From UMGS1279 sp045534095 (GTDB lineage Bacteria > Bacillota > Clostridia > Oscillospirales > Acutalibacteraceae): 9,601 bases of DNA. Made by a program: the position numbers and the translations under genes. Positions within the stretch are counted from its first letter, which is position 1. Every line of letters starts with the position of its first letter. Positions 1-7,400 of the stretch are shown here, in pieces. Under the pieces are notes generated by a model. That model saw only the letters and a program-made list of their open reading frames with translations, made no database searches and was not told the DNA's origin. The DNA lies in contig JAZSJA010000084.1 of NCBI GenBank assembly GCA_045534095.1, positions 1 through 9,601 of the forward strand, written 5' to 3'.

Positions 1-72
1 GCAGGTAACAACCCCATGGTTGGTATGACTGTTGCCCCAGCAGTTGCAGTTAACGAAGCACTTAATAAATAA
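1..72 (+). CDS. C-terminal fragment of an unidentified protein (5' end outside window)
   Basis: The window opens inside a reading frame that runs 23 codons to a TAA at 70-72. The visible tail is rich in small and hydrophobic residues (PMVGMTVAPAVAVNEALNK is its end). I do not recognise the family from so short a tail. That it is a real gene end is supported by the frame being open from base 1, by protein-like composition, and by a good intrinsic terminator about 75 nt downstream on the same strand. It is separated from the rhamnosidase by that terminator and a fresh promoter, so it is probably a different transcription unit. Confidence 0.6.
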   Translation, partial: AGNNPMVGMTVAPAVAVNEALNK

Positions 73-148
73 GGATTTATAAGCCTTTTTGATGCTTTCA
101 GGCAAATGTAAAAGACCTGATTCAAAAATTTAACACTTAAAAAGTTGA

Positions 149-198
149 ACACATCATTTTGGAGTTTTCCTCTATGATGTGTCCTGTTTTTATTATTT
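149..198 (+). terminator. Intrinsic terminator of the upstream partial gene
   Basis: A perfect 9-bp stem, acacatcat (149-157) with atgatgtgt (174-182), can be extended inside by GGAG (161-164) against CTCT (170-173, one G-U pair) after a 3-nt bulge. It is followed by a T-rich run (187-198, with five consecutive T at 187-191). Orientation and position fit termination of the + strand gene ending at 72. Confidence 0.8.
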
Positions 199-223
199 TG
201 AGCCATTTACCAATAAATTATTT

Positions 224-254
224 GATAAATCTAAAATGACATTTTAGATTTATC
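224..254. repeat. 31-bp near-perfect palindrome (15-bp arms, 1-nt centre)
   Basis: The left arm gataaatctaaaatg (224-238) and right arm cattttagatttatc (240-254) are exact reverse complements around a single A at 239. The element is AT-rich and lacks a clean T-run on either side, so it is not a typical terminator. Its centre is about 90 bp upstream of the predicted start of transcription of the rhamnosidase gene. It could be an operator or activator site for a dimeric regulator, an mRNA hairpin, or a remnant of a small mobile element. The sequence shows the symmetry; the role is inference. Confidence 0.6.
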
Positions 255-294
255 TTAAAATATCAAAATCCAAGAACACATCCCCCTCTTTGCG

Positions 295-323
295 TTGATT
301 TATTTTCAATTTTATGCTATAAT
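295..323 (+). promoter_or_regulatory. Sigma-A type promoter for the rhamnosidase gene
   Basis: TTGATT (295-300, one mismatch from TTGACA at each of the last two bases) is followed by a 17-nt spacer and a perfect TATAAT (318-323). An extended -10 TGC (315-317) lies just before it. Transcription would start near 330, leaving a leader of about 37 nt. This is the only good promoter seen between the upstream terminator and the gene. Confidence 0.85.
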
Positions 324-354
324 ATTTTTATAATAAAAATCGCAGTTTCGTATT

Positions 355-358
355 GGAG
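355..358 (+). promoter_or_regulatory. Shine-Dalgarno site that fixes the rhamnosidase start at 367
   Basis: GGAG at 355-358 lies 8 nt before ATG 367. The frame can also open at GTG 358, but that codon overlaps the GGAG and has no ribosome binding site of its own at a useful distance. The ATG at 367 is therefore the better start. Confidence 0.8.
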
Positions 359-366
359 TGGTAAAT

Positions 367-2640
367 ATGAACGATGCTTTTGTTTGTGCCGGTGAAAATT
401 TCTCAACCTACCAAAACAACGTACCGGCTCCGCTTTTTCGAAAAGAATTTTATCTAAAAGAAAAAGTAGAATCCATTTTAACTATTGGTGCAACAGGCTT
501 TTACGAGCTTTATTTAAATGGTGAAAAAATCACTAAAGGATATTTAGCTCCTTTTATATCAAACCCCGATGATACAGTTTTTTTTGACCGTTATGATTTA
601 ACAGACAAGCTTTGCGAAGGCGATAATACTATTGACGTTTTACTTGGCAACGGTTTTTCCAACCCCATAGGCGGTGAAATTTGGGAACACACAAAACGTG
701 CTGCTTCCCCATCTTTTTCGCTTGATTTTCATTGCGGAAACTTTTGCTTTTCTGCCAAGGATATGCTGTGGAAATCATCACATATATTATTTGACGACTG
801 CCGCATTGGAACGTACTGCGATGCAAGACTGTATAGTATAAGTGGTAATCTTATTGATTTTCCCGGGGAATGGAATCCCCCTGTATTGGCACCAACCCCA
901 AAGGGAGAAAAACGCTTTACCACATGTGAACCGGTAAAAGAAATAAGACGATTAAAAGCGGTAGAAATTGTTGCTGGAGGACTGCGTGATTACCGTATGC
1001 GCGACGCTTTTATCAACACCCTTTATAACGGAGAAACGGTAATGGGCTCTACTTGTAAATATGGTGGATATATTTACGATTTTGGTGAAAACAACGCTGG
1101 TGTTCCACGTTTAAAAATCAAAGGCAAAAAGGGACAAAAAATCGACCTTCAATTTTCCGAATTGCAGTTTGAAGGTTTTGTAGACTATATAAACGTTGAC
1201 GTATACCCCGATGGATGTTGTCAAAGGGACGTATATATTTGCGGTAGTGATGAAGAAGAAATTTATATTCCACCCTTCACCTACCATGGTTTTCGCTATT
1301 GCTATGTTTACGGAATAACACCCGAACAGGCAACCCCAGATCTTTTAGAATACATAATTTTGCATAACGATGTTAAGGTAAAAGCAGATTTCTTATGTTC
1401 GGATGAAATTTCAAATCAAATTTTTGCCGCTTGTCGTCGTAGTGACGAATCTAACTTAGTAAATATAATAACCGACTGTCCCCAACGAGAAAAAAACGGT
1501 TGGACAGGAGACGTGACAGTTTCAATTGACCACTATATGTTTAATTTAGGCGTTGAAAACTGTATTAAGGACTGGCTAAGTTGTGTACGCAACGTGCAAG
1601 GTTCAAATGGAAACTTACCAACCGTTGTGCCTTCTACTACCAATGCAGACAACTGCCCTGTGTGGGATAGTGTATTATTCTTTGCTCCGTTTGCGGTTTA
1701 TCAGTACACAGGTGACGTCAGTATAATTGAAGATAATGCCGACTGTATGATGAAAAATCTACGATATTATATGGACACTAGAGACGAAAGAGGCCTTGTT
1801 GAAATGGGTATGGGTGATTGGCTACCTGTTGATACACCCGTTGGCATTTATAATTCTCCACTAGGCTTTTGTTGTTCTGTAATTTTAATGGAAGCCTGTC
1901 GTATGGGCGATATTATGTTGCGAAAAATTGGTCGTAACGCCGACGCCGATTATTGTGCTCAAAGTCGCGAGCATCTAAAACAAGCAATTAGGCTTGAGTA
2001 CAATGAGGGCGGAATTATAACTGCAGGTAAAACTAAAAAATATCAAAAAAACGAATATAAAACCTGTCAGACCTCTCAAGCATTGGGATTATACGCAGGT
2101 GTTTTTGAACAAGACGAAATAAAAGTAGCTGTAGATACCCTTATTTCCTGCATCAAAGAAAAAAATAACAGCTTCGACTGTGGATTTTTGGGAATGCGAA
2201 CGATTTTCCACGTTCTTGCCGAACAAGGATTTGCCGATCTCGCGTATTATATGATAACAAAGCCCACGCACCCCTCTTATGCTAATATGATATATCGTGG
2301 TGAAACAACCGTTTGGGAACGTTTTAGTGCCCCAGGGAAGCGAATTGGTTCTCACAACCATCATTTTATGGCTGATGTTTCTGTATGGTATCTTCGCCAC
2401 GTCGTCGGAATCTCTGTTAACCCTTTTTACAACGATCCTGATTTTGTAATAATTCAACCAAAGTTTATAAAGCAACTTGAATTTGCAAAGGGAAGTTACA
2501 CAACTCCAAATGGAAAAGTTGAAGTAAAATGGCAGCGAACTGACGATAAAATTCATTTAACCATACGCACAGAGGGCTTAGTTAAGTTTAAACTTGGAAA
2601 CGACATTAAAGACCAGTGCGAAAAAATTGAAATTAAATAA
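367..2640 (+). CDS. Cytoplasmic GH78-type alpha-L-rhamnosidase
   Basis: Predicted 757-residue glycoside hydrolase that would release terminal alpha-L-rhamnose. Seen: an N-terminal rhamnosidase-type beta-sandwich (about 20-110, FYELYLNGEKI followed by the YDLT segment); a second beta domain (about 200-320) with the family signatures YDFGENNAG (D238, G240, N242) and YHGFRY (H307-Y311); an (alpha/alpha)6 barrel (about 340-660); and a C-terminal beta domain. The barrel carries DCPQREKNGWTGD at 370-382. The spacing of D370, E375 and D382, plus E651 in TTVWERF and the later SHNHHFM, fits the acidic active-site set I recall for the Bacillus GH78 enzyme RhaB (D567, E572, D579, E841). E375 is the likely general acid and E651 the likely general base. 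There is no signal peptide, and 27 cysteines point to the reducing cytoplasm, so the substrate is probably an imported oligosaccharide or glycoside. The gene has its own promoter and terminator. Substrate linkage cannot be read from the sequence. Confidence 0.9.
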   Translation: MNDAFVCAGENFSTYQNNVPAPLFRKEFYLKEKVESILTIGATGFYELYLNGEKITKGYLAPFISNPDDTVFFDRYDLTDKLCEGDNTIDVLLGNGFSNPIGGEIWEHTKRAASPSFSLDFHCGNFCFSAKDMLWKSSHILFDDCRIGTYCDARLYSISGNLIDFPGEWNPPVLAPTPKGEKRFTTCEPVKEIRRLKAVEIVAGGLRDYRMRDAFINTLYNGETVMGSTCKYGGYIYDFGENNAGVPRLKIKGKKGQKIDLQFSELQFEGFVDYINVDVYPDGCCQRDVYICGSDEEEIYIPPFTYHGFRYCYVYGITPEQATPDLLEYIILHNDVKVKADFLCSDEISNQIFAACRRSDESNLVNIITDCPQREKNGWTGDVTVSIDHYMFNLGVENCIKDWLSCVRNVQGSNGNLPTVVPSTTNADNCPVWDSVLFFAPFAVYQYTGDVSIIEDNADCMMKNLRYYMDTRDERGLVEMGMGDWLPVDTPVGIYNSPLGFCCSVILMEACRMGDIMLRKIGRNADADYCAQSREHLKQAIRLEYNEGGIITAGKTKKYQKNEYKTCQTSQALGLYAGVFEQDEIKVAVDTLISCIKEKNNSFDCGFLGMRTIFHVLAEQGFADLAYYMITKPTHPSYANMIYRGETTVWERFSAPGKRIGSHNHHFMADVSVWYLRHVVGISVNPFYNDPDFVIIQPKFIKQLEFAKGSYTTPNGKVEVKWQRTDDKIHLTIRTEGLVKFKLGNDIKDQCEKIEIK

Positions 2641-2713
2641 AAAAGAAGAGCATATTTGGAACGAATCCGTTAAACAACCTTAAACGGAGAACCAAATATG
2701 CTCTATATTTTTT
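2639..2713. terminator. Shared bidirectional terminator between convergent genes
   Basis: A perfect 13-bp outer stem, agagcatatttgg (2647-2659) with ccaaatatgctct (2692-2704), encloses a second 5-bp stem, ccgtt (2667-2671) with aacgg (2683-2687). Six T follow on the + strand (2708-2713) and six A precede it (2639-2644), which read as U on the minus transcript. It can therefore end both the rhamnosidase transcript and the minus-strand operon. Each T-tract overlaps the stop codon of the opposing gene. Confidence 0.9.
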
Positions 2714-4481
2714 ATCCTTTTACGCTTGTATAAACCGTAATTGAAGCAGCCGGAACAGTGTCAACCATTATATCTTTTACGTTAAGATATGTTGCATCTG
2801 CATCTTTTAGTTTTGCATCCGGAGTAGCTTTGACAGTATTTATGGTTTCTTGATGTCTGTATAAAGTACGATTTATTGCATCATCGAACTTAATTTTAAT
2901 ATTTTTCTCCACAACGTCAAGATTTACAACTGTGATAGTCCAATTACCATCCTCAAGCTTAACAGCACCTATATAAATACCTGTATAATCTTCCATTAAC
3001 TTATCGTTATTGGTTTTATACACAGTACCGTTTTTGTAGCCATTATACTTTGTAAAAAGTCCCAATGCATAATATTGATCGCTAGGTACAGGGCTAACAA
3101 AAAGACTAGGTACAATTCCGGTAATATGCACACCGTTTTCCCACTCACCGCCGTTTGACGTATTATCGGTCCAAAGTTGATCAAAAAGTTGCCAGTATAT
3201 CATATTTTGAATACCAAGTTGCTGACCAATTATAGCGGTAGAAACGGCTTGTAAACCATGCCATATAGTACTTGTTTTAGCAAGTAAATCATCGGCTTGA
3301 GTATCGAATTCATCTATCCAAAACTCTTTTTTACCAAGAAGCCCCGCATCTTTCATATGATTTAAATAAGAGGTATATACGGGAACAGTCATTTCAGAGA
3401 AAACATCTCGTGTAATACTTGAGGCCTTGGGATAAAAATGACAAGAATAAATATCAAATAAATCGGGATCATTTTCAAGCACGTAGTTAAGCAAATGGTC
3501 ACCTGTTTGAGTAACCTCATTAGGACCTACGTGTTTAACGGTATCGGCAAGTCCCATTTCGGATAATTTGTCTTTAATTGCACGAGAAACAAGAACGTAC
3601 TCTCTTTTTGCGGTAGATTCACCTTGATAGGTGTTACAAGGCTCAACAAAATAGAGAAGATGATTAACGTTGTTTATACCTCTTGAACGGAGCTCTAAAA
3701 GTGTTTCGGCAACGAAGTTTCCCACTCTGCGACCCGATTTTATTAGACGAACATCCTCATCCGACATACCTGAAAAATCAAAGCCATTGCTTTCACCAAA
3801 ACGATCTTCTCCTCTACCCTTTAGATAACTTACTTCTCCGATAGAGGAACTGCCTATTTCAGATATATAACTGAAATGCCAACCTATTTGAAGCAAAATT
3901 TCAACGTTTTCTTCCTGCATAGCTTTGGCATAATCTGTAAAATATCCAAAACGATCAGAACCAAAATCCCAACCTTTTGAGTTATTCCAAACCCATTGAC
4001 TTTGATACCTTGTTCTAACGTATCTATAGCCGGAATCCACAAGACGATCAATTTCAGTCTTTAACATCTTATCGGTATAGACTCTGCCACTTGCGTCATC
4101 TTTCATAAAACCGAAAGCGTGATAAATTGTACTTGCCGAACTACGGTAATTGGTTATTACGGGCTTTTGAGAATTGTAAACGTTAAGTTCATCATAATAA
4201 ATCTCTTCATCTACAAAATCATCTTCGTAATCATCAAAATCGGTTTCAAAATCTTCGGTTATTTCTTCATCATATTGGATATTATCGGCATCTTCATCTG
4301 TTTTTTCATCATCTTGAATATCATCGGTATTTTCCAATGTTTCTTCGTCTTTTTCTGTTTGGGTGGTATCAGAAGAAGGAGTAGAACTTGTGTTGGTATC
4401 CGTTTTAGTTTTAGAACAAGCACTAAGAGCCGAAAACATTAAAGTCAAACTTAAAACTAAGCAAAATATCTTTTTAAGCAT
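2712..4481 (-). CDS. Surface lipoprotein with a GH39-like (clan GH-A) glycoside hydrolase domain
   Basis: 589 residues. The N-terminus is a lipoprotein signal: MLKK, a hydrophobic core, then LSAC with C22 as the lipidated cysteine. Residues 23-42 are Ser/Thr-rich, and 43-98 form a very acidic linker (31 Asp/Glu in 56 residues). From about 107 to 437 the pattern fits a (beta/alpha)8 barrel: YRYVRTRYQ (R153-R158), LLQIGWHF (W201, H202), LLYFVEPCN with E280 as the putative acid/base on strand 4, HVGPNE (317-322) on strand 5, SCHFYP (H348) on strand 6, FWIDEFD with E391 as the putative nucleophile on strand 7, and IYWQLFDQLW (W430) on strand 8. A C-terminal beta-sandwich (about 500-589) ends in VPAASITVYTS, as in GH39 and GH30 enzymes. 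The acid/base motif lacks the usual Asn before Glu. The start overlaps the end of the giant upstream gene by 8 nt, and a strong AAGGGG site precedes it. Anchored outside the membrane, it probably cleaves a polysaccharide held by its partner. Family and substrate remain unproven; GH5 or GH30 relationship, or an unclassified GH-A family, are alternatives. Confidence 0.78.
   Translation of the reverse strand: MLKKIFCLVLSLTLMFSALSACSKTKTDTNTSSTPSSDTTQTEKDEETLENTDDIQDDEKTDEDADNIQYDEEITEDFETDFDDYEDDFVDEEIYYDELNVYNSQKPVITNYRSSASTIYHAFGFMKDDASGRVYTDKMLKTEIDRLVDSGYRYVRTRYQSQWVWNNSKGWDFGSDRFGYFTDYAKAMQEENVEILLQIGWHFSYISEIGSSSIGEVSYLKGRGEDRFGESNGFDFSGMSDEDVRLIKSGRRVGNFVAETLLELRSRGINNVNHLLYFVEPCNTYQGESTAKREYVLVSRAIKDKLSEMGLADTVKHVGPNEVTQTGDHLLNYVLENDPDLFDIYSCHFYPKASSITRDVFSEMTVPVYTSYLNHMKDAGLLGKKEFWIDEFDTQADDLLAKTSTIWHGLQAVSTAIIGQQLGIQNMIYWQLFDQLWTDNTSNGGEWENGVHITGIVPSLFVSPVPSDQYYALGLFTKYNGYKNGTVYKTNNDKLMEDYTGIYIGAVKLEDGNWTITVVNLDVVEKNIKIKFDDAINRTLYRHQETINTVKATPDAKLKDADATYLNVKDIMVDTVPAASITVYTSVKG
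4266..4343 (-). repeat. Tandem 39-nt duplication in the acidic linker of the lipoprotein gene
   Basis: The 39-nt units 4266-4304 and 4305-4343 match at about 30 positions by eye, with 20 of the first 23 identical. On the minus strand they encode adjacent 13-residue acidic units: the pieces DIQDDEKTDED and NIQYDEEITED line up. The duplication stays in frame and lengthens the linker between the lipid anchor and the catalytic barrel. Confidence 0.65.
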
Positions 4482-7400
4482 TTAAAATCCCCTTCTTTCC
4501 TTCTTTTTTACCTAAAACAAGTGTTGCAATAATAAGGCTTACGCTAAGCATAATAAGAGGTAAAACAAAATCTTCAATACCCTTATCGGAAGTAGAAGGA
4601 ATATCTGTTAACTCATTATTATTGTCGTTAGAATCTGTTGACTCATTATTGACGTTAACTGACGTAATGCCTCCGTTTAATATAACGGTTGAACCTGTAA
4701 CATCATCATAATCATAAGGCTTTACAACAGAATAATCATTAGGATCTTCTTCAAAACCATATTCCGACATATATAACATAATATTATCTACGTCAAAACT
4801 GCCTTTAGTACATTTAATTACAAGATAAACGTATCCGTCTTCTTCACTAGAGAATTTAAACGCTGTTCTTTGCCATGATTTTGTATTAGGCTCAATAAAT
4901 GAGGCAGGTTCATAATTGTAATCGGTAAAGAATTCTTTACCATCAGACGTTGCGGAAATTCCAACATAACCTTCAGCATTATTACTTCTTACTGCGGCAG
5001 AGAAAATATACTCGGCATTTGCTCTAACCTTAATCGGTAATACGTAATTAGTACCTGCAGATACCTTTAAATATCTTTCGTTTTGCTCTGCATCACCGAC
5101 AACAACGCTAACTGTCTTTGGTAAATTCTTAAAATTAGCATCAGTTATTGCCTGTTCAAAATTATTATTTTCAATAAAATTATAAACAGTTGCAGTGTAT
5201 TTTTCCTTTACGTTATTTTCTGTTACAAACGCTCTTACAACAGTAAGGGTTATATCATCAATATAAAAACTTCCCTTTGTTTTTCCTAAAACAGAACCAA
5301 TTATTGTTTTGATTATAGTGTAGTTTTTATTTGTGAAATTAAACTCTAATTTATTCCAACCATCTGTTTGGGCTGTATGCTCAAAACCAACGTTTTCGGC
5401 TAAGGTTTTTCTGTACTCGGGAGTAACCAAAATGCTACCACCATTTTCGCCCTCTGCCGATTTGTAATAAATTGTAAGTTTATAAGATCCACCCTTAATT
5501 ATCTGATTTGATAAAAATGCTTCATCTAAAATGCAAACTTTATTTTCATCTATAGCAGATCCATTAAACAACAAGGAATAATCACCACTATAAACGTTAT
5601 CATCACTATCGGATGATTTTTTATAAATAGAGAAAATATTTGAATCACTATTTTTAAGAGCAAATCTTGAGGTTTCAAAATCCACCTTTTCTATAACTGC
5701 ACCCATACGGGAAGCATCTTTGGAAAGTTTAATATCTTTAACTTCTGCCGAAGCATTTAACGCTACAAATGCAATATTTGCCGCTTTATGCTCACTTGTG
5801 AAGAATTCTATAGAATAATTCTTCCATCCGTCGGAGTTTGTGGTTACACTACTTAAGGATGTAATAAGATTTTCATTATTGGGCAATAATTTTGAAATAT
5901 CGTATATTGCACCCAAAACATCGCCTTTTGCACTAAAGCTTAAGGTGTATTTGGTGTTCTCCTCTAATTTTAAGGTTTGACGTGCAAAATCGCCCTGATT
6001 TTGTAAAACTACAGAATCATCATCCGAAAGAGCAGTACCGCACCAGTTTAAAATGGTGTTGTTGGCTTTATACTGATAAATTTCGAAATTATCAATATAA
6101 ATATATTTATCATCTACGTTTTTGCCATCAACAGTTGAAGAATAGCCCTGATAATGAAGATTTAACTGTGCGCTGGTAAAGTTACCACTATTGAAATATA
6201 TATCCACTTTATGCCAACCCGAACCTGCTGCAATCCACTTTCCGCCTGATGACCAAAGTGTTCCTTCCTCGTTCGTAACACTACAGCTTACGATCTTACT
6301 GTTGGACGCATAGCCAGGCATATTTATATAAAAGGATACACGATAATTTGACTCAGGTTGAAGATTTTCAAAGGTAAGATATGATAATTGATGGTTTGCA
6401 TCAAATTTAAGGGAATAATTACCATCATAAGCAATGGTGTTAGTACGTTTGAAGGTACACCAAAGGGATGGCGTATACTGGTCGCCGTTTGACCAGCGGT
6501 CTTCTGCCGCCCAACCTGTAACAATACCATTTTCAAAAGTACCATCAAATCCCAAATCGGATAGATAATCATAGGTATTCATATTGTTTCCTGAGAATTT
6601 TGCTATAAGTTCAAAATCTTTATCTGTTTTAAAGTTATATGGATTCTCTAAAGAAATCAGAGCATCATTATTATCATACCAACCAACAAAGGTGTTACCC
6701 TCATTTGGTGTAGCGGTAACAGTTATTGTAGAATTTTTAGGATACAATCCGTTTTCAAAGTTGCTTTCGGCAGTACCGCCAAAACTACCATTTACGCTAC
6801 CTTTTACACTATCAATTATTGATCGTGTAAGAGAAAAATCACCTATTGTAACGCTATCCCAAGAACAAGAATCATTACGATAACCTGCACCCTTACAAGA
6901 TTCTAAAACAACCATATAGTCGCCTGCTTCGTTAGTTGTGAAGGTTGTTTTTACTTGATAGGTACGATCCCCTGTAGGATACTGTGTGGTGATGGGGGCT
7001 GAATAATCAACGGCCTCACCTGTTGTAACGTTTGTAATTTTTCCCGAATTCAAAAGCTTAACAATGTAATCTCTGCCATAAACAAAGGAGAAGTCGTAGG
7101 TTGTATTTGCTTCAAGATTCTCAAGTTTAAGATTAAAATAAGCCTTATTTTCACTTGCGGCAGCATCCTTGGGGTCACCTTCGCTATTGGTATTATCCAA
7201 ACCAAACTGCCATGCCACACCCTTAAAGCCCTCTACCTTTAAACTGTTTTCAGCCTTAACGGTACCGACGTTAGTAAAGGTAAAGTTGCCTGAGCCGTGT
7301 TTCAACTGATTACCACTATAAAAATCAGCAATATTACTGTAAGAAAATTCTCTTTCCTGTTTTACTAAACTTAAATCCGATAAAACTGTTCTAGACCAAT

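Noticed and set aside
70..88. Possible terminator aagg/cctt directly after the first stop codon
   Set aside because: The stem is only 4 bp, even though a T-run follows. Too weak to call.
98..120. Small hairpin tcagg/cctga after the first gene
   Set aside because: Only 5 bp with a 13-nt loop and no T-run. The hairpin at 149-182 is a far better terminator.
317..329. N321-E322 (VGPNE) of the lipoprotein enzyme as its catalytic acid/base (residue numbers given as coordinates)
   Set aside because: This segment falls where GH39 enzymes have the strand 5 VGGP motif, and the FVEPCN Glu 42 residues earlier sits on strand 4 at the expected distance (111 residues) from the nucleophile candidate. It is kept only as an alternative.
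358..360. GTG as the start of the rhamnosidase
   Set aside because: It overlaps the GGAG ribosome binding site that is ideally spaced for the ATG at 367.
2089..2556. Open frame of 155 codons on the minus strand inside the rhamnosidase gene
   Set aside because: It is antisense to conserved GH78 sequence including the E651 region, and the product has no recognisable domain.
4119..4442. Open frame of 107 codons on the + strand
   Set aside because: It is the antisense of the Asp/Glu-rich lipoprotein linker, which yields an Ile/Phe-rich product. It has no convincing ribosome binding site, and composition is explained by the real gene.
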